DNA from: Bacillota bacterium | Lineage (GTDB): Bacteria > Bacillota > Clostridia > Tissierellales > MES13 | Assembly: GCA_009711785.1 (NCBI GenBank) | Contig: VENA01000011.1 | Location: 1-42,033 of the forward strand | Length of the DNA: 42,033 nt | Direction of reading: 5' to 3' | Part shown: piece by piece, positions 7,389 through 16,222 of the stretch | How the letters are laid out: every line of letters begins with the position of its first letter | Numbering within the stretch: the stretch's first letter is position 1 | Program-made: the position numbers and the translations under genes | Notes under the pieces: model-generated | What the model was told of the DNA's origin: nothing | The model's database searches: none | Seen by the model: only the letters and a program-made list of their open reading frames with translations

Positions 7389-7793
7389 CTTGTGTGCCCA
7401 GTATGGGCACAGTCTATAGGGTGAGAGTCCCGAACACCGAAGGTGATTTAGGTGTTAGCTTAAGACAAGGGTGCCCACCGTGAGGTGGGATCTGAAGAAA
7501 GTCGGCGGCAAAATTCTGGTCTAAGGTACACAAATCACATTTGAGGCTGAACATAGTTGGATAAGTTTGCAAGACAAAACAAAGTCCGTATCACCCGAAA
7601 CTATTACAGTAAATGTGGTGGATATATGGAATGAAAGACTGTGTTCTTACCTGGGGAGGTCTCATGGACATGTGGAGATGTATTTCAAAACATGGTTGAA
7701 ATAAGATTTATCATGAGAAGTCATCCGAGGTTATAGTACTAGAATAAATATAAGAATTCTAGGAAGGACTGAACATTAGGGAGGTGAGTACGA

Positions 7794-9209
7794 TTGACAA
7801 TCTCAATAAACATGAATAAAATGCAGAAAACCAAAGATTTGGGCTACCCTGTGGAAGTAGAGCTGGAAGCTCGAGATAAACAGGGAGTGCACAGTGATTT
7901 ATCGGCGATGTCAAATCCGAAAACCAAATCAAATTTCAATACTGAAAATTTGCTCGAAAGAATAGTATCAAAAAGAAACTTTTATGAAGCATATAAAAGA
8001 GTAAAGGCTAACAAAGGAAGTCATGGAATTGATGAAATGAGAGTAGATGAACTCCTACCTTATCTTCAAGAACATTACGAAACTTTGAAAGTCAGTCTGC
8101 TAAATGGAACATATAAGCCAAAACCCGTAAAAAGAAAAGAAATATCTAAAACAAGTGGAGGAGTAAGATTACTAGGGATACCTACAGTAATAGATAGACT
8201 AATACAACAAGCAATACATCAAGTAATAAATCCAATATTCGATAAAGAATTTTCAGATAGTAGTTTTGGATTTAGAACAGGGAGAAGTGCTCATATGGCC
8301 TTAAAACAATCACAGAAATATATTAATGAAGGATATAAATATGTCGTAGACATGGATTTAGAGAAATTCTTTGATAATGTAAATCATGACCTTTTAATGC
8401 ATCTTGTATCTTGCAAAATAGAAGATAAAAGGGTCTTGAAACTAATAAGAAAATATCTAAATTCAGGTGTAATGTTAAAGGGTATGTTAGTTAAAACTGA
8501 AAAAGGAGCTCCGCAAGGGGGCCCTTTAAGTCCATTACTTAGCAATATACTTTTAGATGAACTAGACAAAGAATTAGAAAGAAGAGGACATAGATTCTGC
8601 AGATATGCCGATGATTGTAATATATATGTGAAAAGTCTTAGGGCAGGAGAAAGAGTTTTAGAAAGTATTACTAAATTTCTAAAATATAAACTAAAACTTA
8701 AAGTAAACAAAGAGAAGAGTGCAGTTTCATCTCCTACAAAAAGAAAATTTCTAGGATATAGCTTCTACTACTATAAGGGAAAGGCTAAATTCAGAGTCCA
8801 CAAAAAGAGTTATGAAAAACTTAAAGCTAAGATTAGAAATGTAACTAATAGAAATATTAGTATGAATTTCAAATATAGAATCAAGAAATTAAAAGAAATT
8901 ATAGTAGGGTGGATAAACTATTTCAAACTAGCAGATATGAAAGGTAAACTAAGGGATTTAGATGGATGGATAAGAAGGAGACTCAGAGCTTGTATATGGA
9001 AGACTTGGAAAAGAATTAAAACACGCTACAGAAACTTAAGAAAATTAAAAGTCCCAAAGGATAAGGCGTGGGAATATGCAAATACAAGAAAAGGATACTG
9101 GAGAATCTCAAAAAGTCCAATATTAAATAAGGCCATAACTAATCAAAGACTGACTAATTATGGCTTTACAAGTTTATCTTCACAGTATGAAAAATTTAGA
9201 TTGTCTTAA
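7794..9209 (+). CDS. ltrA: Group II intron reverse transcriptase/maturase
   Basis: A 471-residue intron-encoded protein. The reverse transcriptase domain spans about residues 50-330. Visible motifs are RLLGIPTVIDRLIQQAIHQV (RT-2/3), DMDLEKFFDNVNHD (RT-3), GAPQGGPLSPLLSNI (RT-4) and the catalytic YADD at 271-274. The maturase X domain follows at about 340-440 (WINYFKLADMKGKLRDLD, WIRRRLRACIWKTWK). There is no C-terminal HNH endonuclease. The TTG start sits behind GGGAGGTGA. All key motifs are intact, so the element may still be mobile. Confidence 0.95.
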   Translation: MTISINMNKMQKTKDLGYPVEVELEARDKQGVHSDLSAMSNPKTKSNFNTENLLERIVSKRNFYEAYKRVKANKGSHGIDEMRVDELLPYLQEHYETLKVSLLNGTYKPKPVKRKEISKTSGGVRLLGIPTVIDRLIQQAIHQVINPIFDKEFSDSSFGFRTGRSAHMALKQSQKYINEGYKYVVDMDLEKFFDNVNHDLLMHLVSCKIEDKRVLKLIRKYLNSGVMLKGMLVKTEKGAPQGGPLSPLLSNILLDELDKELERRGHRFCRYADDCNIYVKSLRAGERVLESITKFLKYKLKLKVNKEKSAVSSPTKRKFLGYSFYYYKGKAKFRVHKKSYEKLKAKIRNVTNRNISMNFKYRIKKLKEIIVGWINYFKLADMKGKLRDLDGWIRRRLRACIWKTWKRIKTRYRNLRKLKVPKDKAWEYANTRKGYWRISKSPILNKAITNQRLTNYGFTSLSSQYEKFRLS

Positions 9210-9210
9210 T

Positions 9211-9288
9211 GAACCGCCGTATACCGAACGGTAGGTACGGTGGTGTGAGAGGTCGGTAGATAAAATAATTATCTACCTCCTACTCGAT
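9211..9288 (+). ncRNA. Group II intron catalytic domains V and VI
   Basis: ACCGCCGTA pairs with TACGGTGGT around an inner helix capped by GAAC (domain V). A domain VI hairpin and the intron end follow. Confidence 0.8.
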
Positions 9289-9391
9289 TGTTTTTATTCC
9301 TTAAGGGATATGTGATAGGTCTTTTTATTTACTTAATAAAGCATCTAATATATAATTGGATATAAACAAATGGGTATTCGGAGGTGTCAAT

Positions 9392-9817
9392 ATGAAGATA
9401 AATAGTACTGATGTAGCTAAGGCTTCTGTAGAAATGGCGATATCCTCATCTAGAGATTTAGAAGAGAAATTAAAAAAGGATTTTAAAAAAAGTGGAATAA
9501 AAACTGTAGCAGTGGATATTGGAGGAAATTTAAATGACTCTATACCTAAAATTATAGAAAGAGCTATAGTAGCATCTAGAAGAAGTGGTATTATAAAGGA
9601 ATGTCATGTCCATGATGGAGCTGTGGCCGGTGCAGCTAGAGAGGCTATAATACAAGTTTCAACAAAGGCTAATGGGTTAAATGTAGGTGGAAAGATTGGA
9701 ATTGCACGTTGTGATGAACATTTGAGTGTATGTATTTTTATGAGCATAGGATTATTGCATTTAAATGAAGTAGTAATAGGATTAGGTCATCGTTCTATAC
9801 CTAAAATAGAAAAATAG
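9392..9817 (+). CDS. HutP-family RNA-binding antitermination regulator
   Basis: A 141-residue protein recognised as the clostridial HutP family. Features are AVDIGGNLNDSIPKIIERAIVAS (about 39-61), the DGAVAGAAREAI helix (about 72-83), the central beta segment GLNVGGKIGIARCDEHLSVCIF (about 92-113) and the C-terminal VIGLGHRSIP. In Bacillus, HutP binds UAG-type triplets in the hut leader RNA with histidine and Mg2+ and prevents termination. The ATG at 9392 follows GGAGGTG. It does not lie in a histidine-degradation operon. Instead a promoter, a UAG-rich leader and an ABC transporter follow at once. I infer that it controls that transporter; its amino-acid ligand is unknown. Confidence 0.85.
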   Translation: MKINSTDVAKASVEMAISSSRDLEEKLKKDFKKSGIKTVAVDIGGNLNDSIPKIIERAIVASRRSGIIKECHVHDGAVAGAAREAIIQVSTKANGLNVGGKIGIARCDEHLSVCIFMSIGLLHLNEVVIGLGHRSIPKIEK

Positions 9818-9855
9818 AGCTTTTTTAGGTGTAAAATATTAACTTTTGAAAATTC

Positions 9856-9884
9856 TTGACAGAGATTAGTAGTTTAGATATAAT
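9856..9884 (+). promoter_or_regulatory. Perfect sigma-A promoter of the ABC transporter operon
   Basis: TTGACA at 9856-9861 and TATAAT at 9879-9884 have a 17-base spacer. The expected start is near 9891, so about 245 bases of leader precede the first gene. Confidence 0.9.
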
Positions 9885-9895
9885 CAATAATAATT

Positions 9896-9962
9896 TAGTA
9901 GATTAAAGTAGGCTTTGTAGATAAGTAATAGAGTAGATATATGTAGAATGGTAGATTGGTAG
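9896..9962 (+). promoter_or_regulatory. UAG-triplet array, probable HutP-family binding site
   Basis: TAG triplets start at 9896, 9899, 9909, 9918, 9929, 9934, 9944, 9952 and 9960, with AAG or GAG triplets between some of them. Nine in 67 bases is several times what this base composition would give. Three more TAGs lie upstream within the promoter spacer. The distances, mostly 8-11 bases, are looser than the regular spacing known for Bacillus HutP, so the mode of binding is inferred. Confidence 0.6.
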
Positions 9963-10053
9963 GAGATAACTGTATAAATAATCCTTAGATGGGCTTAATA
10001 TGTCTAAGGTCTATTTAATTACGCTTATAACTCTCCTTTTGGGGAGTTTTTTT
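9962..10053 (+). terminator. Leader attenuator: terminator with competing antiterminator
   Basis: The terminator is AACTCTCC (10029-10036) paired with GGGGAGTT (10041-10048) around TTTT, followed by T residues. A competing pairing is possible between GGAGA (9962-9966) plus TATAA (9973-9977) and TTATA (10025-10029) plus TCTCC (10032-10036). It would enclose the hairpin CCTTAGA/TCTAAGG. The last UAG triplet touches the 5' arm of the antiterminator. No T-box motif or known aptamer was recognised in this leader. Confidence 0.7.
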
Positions 10054-10134
10054 ATGTTATAGGTCTTATATAAGTTAATATTTAAATCAATATAAACCTA
10101 ATAACTAAATATAAAAACATAGGAGGATGGTAGT

Positions 10135-11130
10135 ATGGTAGGAAAGAAGGTAAAATGTATAAGTATTTTTATTGTTTTAATCACATTAATTTTAGGTGGG
10201 TGTAATACACCTAGGGAAGATTTAAAGGAAGATGTAGTAAAAATAGGGATAACCCAGATAGTTGAACACCCAGCCCTTGATGCAAGTCGTAAGGGGTTTA
10301 TTGATGCTTTAGAGTCAAAGGGTTTTAAGGATGGAGAGAATATAGATATTGATTCTCAGAATGCTCAGGGAGATATACCTACAGCTCAGACTATTGCAGA
10401 AAACTTTGTATCTCAAAAGAAAGATATGATCCTTGCAATAGCAACACCAACAGCACAAGCAGCTTATAATATAACAAAGGATACACCAATTTTAATAACT
10501 GCTGTAACAGATCCTTTAAAATCTGGGTTAGTAAAGTCATTAGATAAATCACAAACAAACGTAACAGGAACAAGTGATGCTACACCTATAAAAAAACAAT
10601 TTAAGATGTTAAAAAAGTTAATACCTAAAGCAAAAAAGATAGGGATTTTATACAATACAAGTGAAGTTAACTCTGAAATTCAGGTAGATAAAGCAAAGGA
10701 AGTTGCAAAGGAGTTTAATGTTGAAATAATAACTACAGGAGTAACTAGTGTAAATGAAGTATCACAAGCTTTAGATGCTTTACTTGAAAAGATAGATGTT
10801 TTATATACACCAACTGATAATTTAGTTGCATCTTCTATGCCATTAATAACTGATGAGTGTATGAAAAAAAGCATACCAATTATAGGAGCTGAAAAATCCC
10901 ATGTTGAATCTGGGGCTTTAGCCACTGAGGGTATAGATTACTATAAATTAGGATTTGAAACGGGATTAATGGCAGTAGATGTTATAAATGGAAAAAAGCC
11001 AAAGGATATGCCTATTAATACTCTAAAAGATACCCAAAGTATTGTTAATATAGAGGTAGCAGAAAAATTAAATATAGATATTCCTAAGAGTATATTAGAT
11101 TCTTCTTTAGAAATTAGAGGCGGTGAATAG
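10135..11130 (+). CDS. ABC transporter substrate-binding lipoprotein (TrpX/PF04392-like)
   Basis: A 331-residue extracellular lipoprotein. A basic and hydrophobic signal ends in the lipobox LGGC (Cys at about residue 23). The mature part is the two-lobed periplasmic-binding fold of the ABC_sub_bind family: IGITQIVEHPALDASRKGF, IAIATPTAQAAYN, GTSDATPIKKQFKMLKKLIP and VLYTPTDNLVAS. Family members include binding proteins for tryptophan and tyrosine, so an aromatic amino acid is the best guess for the ligand. It is the first gene of a three-gene operon behind the HutP-type leader. Confidence 0.88.
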   Translation: MVGKKVKCISIFIVLITLILGGCNTPREDLKEDVVKIGITQIVEHPALDASRKGFIDALESKGFKDGENIDIDSQNAQGDIPTAQTIAENFVSQKKDMILAIATPTAQAAYNITKDTPILITAVTDPLKSGLVKSLDKSQTNVTGTSDATPIKKQFKMLKKLIPKAKKIGILYNTSEVNSEIQVDKAKEVAKEFNVEIITTGVTSVNEVSQALDALLEKIDVLYTPTDNLVASSMPLITDECMKKSIPIIGAEKSHVESGALATEGIDYYKLGFETGLMAVDVINGKKPKDMPINTLKDTQSIVNIEVAEKLNIDIPKSILDSSLEIRGGE

Positions 11131-11131
11131 G

Positions 11132-12028
11132 ATGGTAGACTTTTGGATTAGTATCCTAGAACAGGGACTTATATTTGGAGTAATGGTTCTTGGAGTATAT
11201 ATAACATATAAAATACTAGATTTTCCTGACTTATCCGTAGATGGTAGTTTTCCCTTAGGAGCTGCAATAACAGCACAATCCTTAAGTTTAGGAATTAATC
11301 CATTTATAGCTTTGTTTTTATCATTTTTAGTAGGAATGGTTTCAGGAGCAATAACAGGTTTTTTACATGTTAAATACAAAATAACAAATCTATTATCAGG
11401 GATACTTGTTATGATAGGTTTGTATTCTGTTAATTTAAGAATAATGGGAAAGGCAAATATGCCTTTATTTAATAAAACAACAATTTTTAGTAATAACATA
11501 AAACCAATATTTATAATAGTAATAATAACTTTTATTATGAAGCTTTTATTAGACTTATTTTTAAAAACTAAATTTGGATTTTTAGTTAAAGCTACAGGGG
11601 ATAATCCTAAATTAGTAACCTCACTTGGTATTAATATTGGTATAACAAAAATAGCTGCCCTTATGATATCTAATGGATTGGTTGCCTTATCAGGGTCTAT
11701 GATGGCTCAATATCAAAGATTTTCAGACGTTGGAATGGGTAGAGGGATTATAGTAATGGGCCTTGCATCTATAATATTTGGTCAATCTATTTTTAAAGGC
11801 ACATCTTTTATATTACCAACTACAATGGCTTTATTTGGTTCATTATTATATAAAACAAGTACAGCCTTTGCGTTAAAACTAGGGTTTCCCCCTACAGATT
11901 TAAAACTAATAACTTCAGTTATTGTTATAATAGCCTTAGCAATAAATAATAAGAAATTTAGCTTTAAAGGAAAGAAACTATTTAACATTGGAGGTGGCCG
12001 TCGTGTTAGAAATTCAGAATCTGTCTAA
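11132..12028 (+). CDS. ABC transporter permease (TrpY-like)
   Basis: An integral membrane permease of the BPD_transp_2/LivH type with about eight to nine hydrophobic segments. The ATG at 11132, just after the lipoprotein stop, is placed well behind GAGGCGG. A GTG at 11123 would add three residues. The region ITSLGINIGITKIAALMISNGLVALSG near the C-terminal third is the typical cytoplasmic coupling loop. The end overlaps the ATPase gene by 26 bases, so the three genes are translationally coupled. Confidence 0.88.
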   Translation: MVDFWISILEQGLIFGVMVLGVYITYKILDFPDLSVDGSFPLGAAITAQSLSLGINPFIALFLSFLVGMVSGAITGFLHVKYKITNLLSGILVMIGLYSVNLRIMGKANMPLFNKTTIFSNNIKPIFIIVIITFIMKLLLDLFLKTKFGFLVKATGDNPKLVTSLGINIGITKIAALMISNGLVALSGSMMAQYQRFSDVGMGRGIIVMGLASIIFGQSIFKGTSFILPTTMALFGSLLYKTSTAFALKLGFPPTDLKLITSVIVIIALAINNKKFSFKGKKLFNIGGGRRVRNSESV

Positions 12029-12797
12029 AACCTTCAATAAAAGTACAGTGAATGAGAAGAAAGTATTTAAAGGATTTTCCCTAGATGTTAAAAAGGGTGA
12101 TTTTATAACCATAATTGGAAGTAATGGAGCCGGTAAATCTAGTCTTTTAAATATCATATCAGGTTCAATTAAAGAAGATCAGGGATATTTAAAACTAAAT
12201 GATAAGACTATTAATAAATTACCTGAATATAAACGTACAAAACATATATCAAGGGTTTTTCAAGATCCATCATTAGGGACATCACCATCAATGACAATTT
12301 TAGAAAATTTATCTATGGCTTATAATAAAGGAAAAAAATTTGGTTTAACCATGGGAGTTTCTAAGAAAAATAAAGAATATTTTATAAAGATTTTATCTAA
12401 ACTTTCCTTAGGACTTGAAGGACAATTAAATACTAAGGTTGGATTATTATCAGGAGGGCAAAGACAAGCTTTATCACTGATTATGGCTACTATGTCAAAT
12501 CCTGAGTTACTATTATTAGATGAGCATACAGCAGCTTTAGATCCTAAAACGTCAAAAATAATAGTTGATTTAACTAAAAGTATAGTTAAAGAAAAGAAAA
12601 TCACAACTTTAATGGTTACCCATAATTTAAATCAAGCTATAAATGTTGGAAATAGAATCCTAATGTTTCATCAGGGAGAAATTGTTATAGATATTAAAGG
12701 TAAGGAAAAGAAAAGCTTAAACATCGATAAGCTTATGGATTATTTTGAAAAAATACAGTCGAAGGATTTATTAAGTGATAGATTGTTATTTCAATAA
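12003..12797 (+). CDS. ABC transporter ATP-binding protein (TrpZ-like)
   Basis: A 264-residue ATPase. The Walker A motif GSNGAGKSS lies near residue 40, the Q-loop in SRVFQDPSLGTSPSM, the signature LLSGGQRQALSL near 145, Walker B LLLLDEHTAALD near 165 and the switch His in MVTHNL near 205. The GTG at 12003 follows GGAGGTGG and overlaps the permease. It energises uptake of the substrate bound by the lipoprotein. A strong terminator closes the operon. Confidence 0.92.
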   Translation: MLEIQNLSKTFNKSTVNEKKVFKGFSLDVKKGDFITIIGSNGAGKSSLLNIISGSIKEDQGYLKLNDKTINKLPEYKRTKHISRVFQDPSLGTSPSMTILENLSMAYNKGKKFGLTMGVSKKNKEYFIKILSKLSLGLEGQLNTKVGLLSGGQRQALSLIMATMSNPELLLLDEHTAALDPKTSKIIVDLTKSIVKEKKITTLMVTHNLNQAINVGNRILMFHQGEIVIDIKGKEKKSLNIDKLMDYFEKIQSKDLLSDRLLFQ

Positions 12798-12803
12798 TAT
12801 TTA

Positions 12804-12838
12804 ACCCTATTGAATAAAATATTCAATAGGGTATTTTA
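12804..12838 (+). terminator. Terminator of the ABC transporter operon
   Basis: ACCCTATTGAAT pairs perfectly with ATTCAATAGGGT and is followed by ATTTTA. Confidence 0.8.
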
Positions 12839-12926
12839 ATATATTTTTAAAAACCTTTTAAAAAACATAAATTGAAAAGATTTTTCCTATATAATAAGGG
12901 TAAATAGGGTTTAGAGGTGAAATGAA

Positions 12927-13601
12927 ATGAGTTTAAAAAAGATTCTAATAGTAGAAGATGAAATGAGAATGAGAAGATTGATAGGGGATTATTTAAAAAG
13001 AGAAGGCTTTATTATTTATGAATCAGAGGATGGTAAAAAAGCTTTAGATATATTTAATAAAGAAAATATAGATTTATTAATACTTGATATAATGCTTCCA
13101 GAATATGATGGATGGACAGTATGTAGAGAAATTAGGAAATCATCAGAGGTTCCTATAATTATGTTAACGGCTAGAAGTGAAGAGTCTGATGAGTTATTTG
13201 GGTTTGAATTAGGAGCAGATGAATATATTACTAAGCCATTTAGTCCTAAAATATTAGTTGCAAGGGTGAAAGCCCTTCTTAAAAGATGTAATGTAATTAA
13301 AAAAGAAAAAGTAAAGGTAAAGGGCATAGAAATCGATGATGAAGCCCATAGAATTTTTATAGATAGTGAAGAAGTAGGATTAACTCCTAAGGAATATGAT
13401 CTTTTAATTTATTTAATAGAGAATAAGAATAAAGCCTTAACTAGGGAACAGTTATTAAATAGTATCTGGGGATATGATTATTTTGGAGACTTAAGAACAG
13501 TGGATACCCATATAAAAAGACTAAGGATAAAACTAAAGGATAAAAGTAAATTTATAGATACAGTAAGAGGTGTAGGTTATAGATTTGAGGTGAAGGAATG
13601 A
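12927..13601 (+). CDS. OmpR/PhoB-family response regulator
   Basis: A 224-residue response regulator. The receiver domain has the acidic pair VEDEMR (about residue 9-14), the phosphoacceptor Asp in LLILDIMLPEYDGW (about 53), Thr in MLTARSE and Lys in TKPFSPK. The C-terminal winged helix runs from about residue 125 to 224 and includes LTPKEYDLLIYLIENKNKALTREQLL. It overlaps the sensor kinase by four bases (ATGA). The target genes are unknown; the next gene outside the pair is a CDF metal exporter. Confidence 0.95.
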   Translation: MSLKKILIVEDEMRMRRLIGDYLKREGFIIYESEDGKKALDIFNKENIDLLILDIMLPEYDGWTVCREIRKSSEVPIIMLTARSEESDELFGFELGADEYITKPFSPKILVARVKALLKRCNVIKKEKVKVKGIEIDDEAHRIFIDSEEVGLTPKEYDLLIYLIENKNKALTREQLLNSIWGYDYFGDLRTVDTHIKRLRIKLKDKSKFIDTVRGVGYRFEVKE

Positions 13602-15048
13602 AAAAATCAATAAAAATAAAACTCTTTATTGTAATTACTTGTTTTTCTATTTTAATTATAGGTCTATCTTGGTTTTTTAATGAAGCTTACTTAGAAAAGT
13701 ATTATTTAAAAAGAAAAAAGGAAAATTTAATTAGTTATGGAGAAATCATAAAAAAGGATTATAATAATGAGGATATTTTATTTCAACTTGAGGAAATAGA
13801 AAATAATATAAATGGAAATATAACAATATTAAATAATAAAGGAACTATAAAATATACTTCCTTTATGACTGGAAGAAATAATAAGGGTATGGCAGGATTT
13901 ACTTATAAGTATTTAAAGGATAACATTAAAGATTTATCAAAGGGTAAGGAAGTTTTAGATACCTTCATCCATCCAAATTTTAATACTAAATTTTTAATAT
14001 ATATTACACATCTTAAAAATGGTGATTATCTAATATTACAATCTTCAATAGCATCTATTAAAGAAGGGGTTAATATAGCTAAGGATTTTCATATTTATAT
14101 AGGTTTAATATCTTTAATTATAGCGATAATAATTGCTTATATATTTTCAAAAGTTATAATAAAACCTATCATAAGACTTAATGATATAACTAAAAATATG
14201 GCTAAATTAGATTTTAGTGATGAATTTAATTATAAAAGTGATGATGAAATAGGAGAGTTAGGAAAAAATATAAACTATTTATCAGATAAACTTGATAAAA
14301 CTATAAATGAACTTAATAAAGCTAATAAAGACTTAAAAAAGGACATAGAAAAAGGAAAAAATTAGAACTGATGAGAAAAGAATTTATCTCTAGTGTATCC
14401 CATGAATTAAAAACTCCAATATCTTTAGTACAGGGGTTTGCTGAGGGACTTAAGGATAATGTTAATGAAGATAAAGAAAGTAAGGATTATTATTGTGATG
14501 TAATAATAGATGAAACTAAGAATATGGAGAAGCTAGTTAAGGATCTTTTAGATTTATCAAAACTACAGTTAGGGAAATTTAAATTAAAAAAAGAAAAAAT
14601 AAATTTAATAGATGTAGTAGAAAGTGTAATAAATAAATATAAAAAAATATTTAATGAAAGGGCTATTAATTTTAGATTTGAAAATAATTCAAGAGAGATT
14701 TATGTATTAGGTGATGAGTTAAGACTTAAACAGGTTTTAATTAACTATATAAATAATGCTTTAAACCATATAGATGAAAGAAAGGAAATATCAATTAAAA
14801 TTACAAAGAATAATAGCTTAGTTAGGGTATGTGTAAAAAATAGTGGTAATAATATATCTAAAGAAGAAACAGAAAAAATATGGGATAGTTTTTATAAAGT
14901 AGATAAATCAAGAAATAGAAAATATGGAACAACTGGATTAGGTTTATCCATTGTAAAGGGAATAATAAATCTTCATAATGGACATTACGGTGTGATTAAT
15001 AAAAAGGATGGAGTAGAGTTTTATATAAAACTTAGTATTAAAGAATAG
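13598..15048 (+). pseudogene. Sensor histidine kinase interrupted by a one-base frameshift
   Basis: Two adjacent frames, 13598-14365 and 14371-15048, together make one complete kinase of about 482 residues. The first encodes TM1 (about 9-27), an extracellular loop, TM2 (about 163-186) and a HAMP domain, ending in a coiled coil. The second encodes HisKA with the phospho-His box SSVSHELKTPI and HATPase_c with N (INYINNALNH) and G (GTTGLGLSIVKGI) boxes. The break is at a run of six A at 14356-14361. One extra A would join the parts as KGKKLELMRKEFISSVSHE. It may be a true mutation, a sequencing error in a homopolymer, or a slippage site. Nothing else in the gene has decayed. Confidence 0.85.
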
Positions 15049-15179
15049 TAATTATCAATTGATAATGCATTACAATAAAATAAAACTCATAAAAAACTGT
15101 AATAAAGCCTTTTAAACTACTATATAATATAGTATAATATTTAGTAATGTTATTTCAATTGAGAAGAGGTGGAAAAATT

Positions 15180-16124
15180 TTGAATGAAGATATAAAAAGA
15201 TATAAGAAAGGACAAAGGGTTTTATGGATAACTATAATTTTAAATCTTATTTTAGCTGTGGGAAAGGTAACTATAGGTTTAATATCTAATTCTAATGCCA
15301 TATTAGCAGATGGAGTTCATTCCTTTTCTGATGTAGGAAGTTCATTAGGACTTATAGTAGGATTATTTATAGCAAGAAAGCCTGAGGATATAAAACATCA
15401 ATATGGTCATGAAAAGGCAGAGTCAATAGCATCTTTTCTGCTTTCATTATTACTTATTGCAGTGGGATTAAATATAGGATATTCATCTTTAAAATTAATA
15501 TTTACAAATCAAGCTACCATACCAGGAGTATCTGCTATATGGGCAGCTGTAATATCAATATTAATTAAGGAATTACAGTTTAGGATAAGTAAAAAAACTG
15601 GAGAAAAAATAAATAGTAGTGCCCTTATTGCAGATGCATGGCATCATAGATCAGATTCCCTTTCATCTTTAGCTGCCTTAATAGGTATTATAGGGGCAAG
15701 ATTAGGATATGGTTTTTTAGACCCCCTAGCGGGTATAATAGTATCTGGAATAGTTATCAAAGTAGGGTTTGAGATATTTTTTCAAGGGTATAATGAACTT
15801 ATGGATATATCCCTTAATGAGGATGAATTAAAGGATATAGTAGATAAAATAATGAAACATAAGGGTGTAAAGATAGTAAATGATATAAAGGCTAGAAAAC
15901 ATGGTTCTAAGGCCTTTGTTGATATTCAGATCGCTGTGGATCCTAATATCACTGTATTAAAGGGACATGAAATAGCAGAGGATGTTGAAGAAATAGTCCA
16001 TAAAAAAATAGGATATGTTAAGGATGTATTAGTTCATGTTAACCCTTGTATTAATAAGGATGCTGAGGGTTGTAAAATGTGTAGTGAAAGAATAAGTACT
16101 TTTGTAAATGATAGAAAAGATTAA
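15180..16124 (+). CDS. Cation diffusion facilitator (CDF) metal exporter
   Basis: A 314-residue CDF family protein that exports divalent metals such as Zn, Mn or Fe by proton antiport. Metal-site motifs are ILADGVHSFSDVGSSLG in TM2 and ADAWHHRSDSLSS in TM5. The cytoplasmic domain (about 205-290) has KARKHGSKAFVDIQIAVD. A short Cys-rich tail (CINKDAEGCKMCSE) may bind extra metal. The TTG at 15180 is chosen because GAGGTGG lies seven bases before it; an upstream ATG at 15147 has no ribosome site. A strong hairpin follows the gene. Confidence 0.9.
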   Translation: MNEDIKRYKKGQRVLWITIILNLILAVGKVTIGLISNSNAILADGVHSFSDVGSSLGLIVGLFIARKPEDIKHQYGHEKAESIASFLLSLLLIAVGLNIGYSSLKLIFTNQATIPGVSAIWAAVISILIKELQFRISKKTGEKINSSALIADAWHHRSDSLSSLAALIGIIGARLGYGFLDPLAGIIVSGIVIKVGFEIFFQGYNELMDISLNEDELKDIVDKIMKHKGVKIVNDIKARKHGSKAFVDIQIAVDPNITVLKGHEIAEDVEEIVHKKIGYVKDVLVHVNPCINKDAEGCKMCSERISTFVNDRKD

Positions 16125-16160
16125 CTTATTTATCCCTAAGGGGATGAATAAGTTTTTTTA
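16124..16160 (+). terminator. Terminator after the CDF exporter
   Basis: CTTATT-ATCC pairs with GGGAT-AATAAG and is followed by TTTTTTT. Confidence 0.85.
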
Positions 16161-16172
16161 TTAAAGGAAATA

Positions 16173-16201
16173 TTTACAACTATACCCCCGTATGGTATAA
16201 T
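16173..16201 (+). promoter_or_regulatory. Promoter with CsoR-type operator before ccdA
   Basis: ATACCCCCGTATGGTAT at 16182-16198 lies between TTTACA (16173-16178) and TATAAT (16196-16201), spaced by 17 bases. The operator overlaps the -10 box, so a bound repressor should block the polymerase. Confidence 0.75.
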
Positions 16202-16222
16202 TTTATAAAAGGAGGCATTAAT

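Larger units (their letters stand above)
7392..9288 (+). mobile_element. Group II intron with encoded reverse transcriptase
   Basis: The 5' end starts GTGTGCCCAG, close to the GUGYG consensus, and opens into about 400 bases of structured, GC-richer DNA (domains I-III). This includes a GATCTGAAGAAAGTCGGCGG segment typical of domain I. The reverse transcriptase is encoded in domain IV. Domain V (9211-9246) begins two bases after the RT stop and folds as a GAAC-capped hairpin. Domain VI (about 9250-9288) is a hairpin, GGTAGATAA/TTATCTACC, followed by the short tail CTCGAT. Insertion just downstream of an intrinsic terminator on the same strand, and an RT without endonuclease, are traits of group IIC-like introns. 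The subclass is inferred, and the 3' boundary may be off by a base or two. Confidence 0.88.

Noticed and set aside
9885..10053. T-box or known amino-acid riboswitch in the ABC transporter leader
   Set aside because: No T-box bulge motif and no lysine, glycine or SAM core was found. The UAG array and adjacent HutP-family gene explain the leader better.
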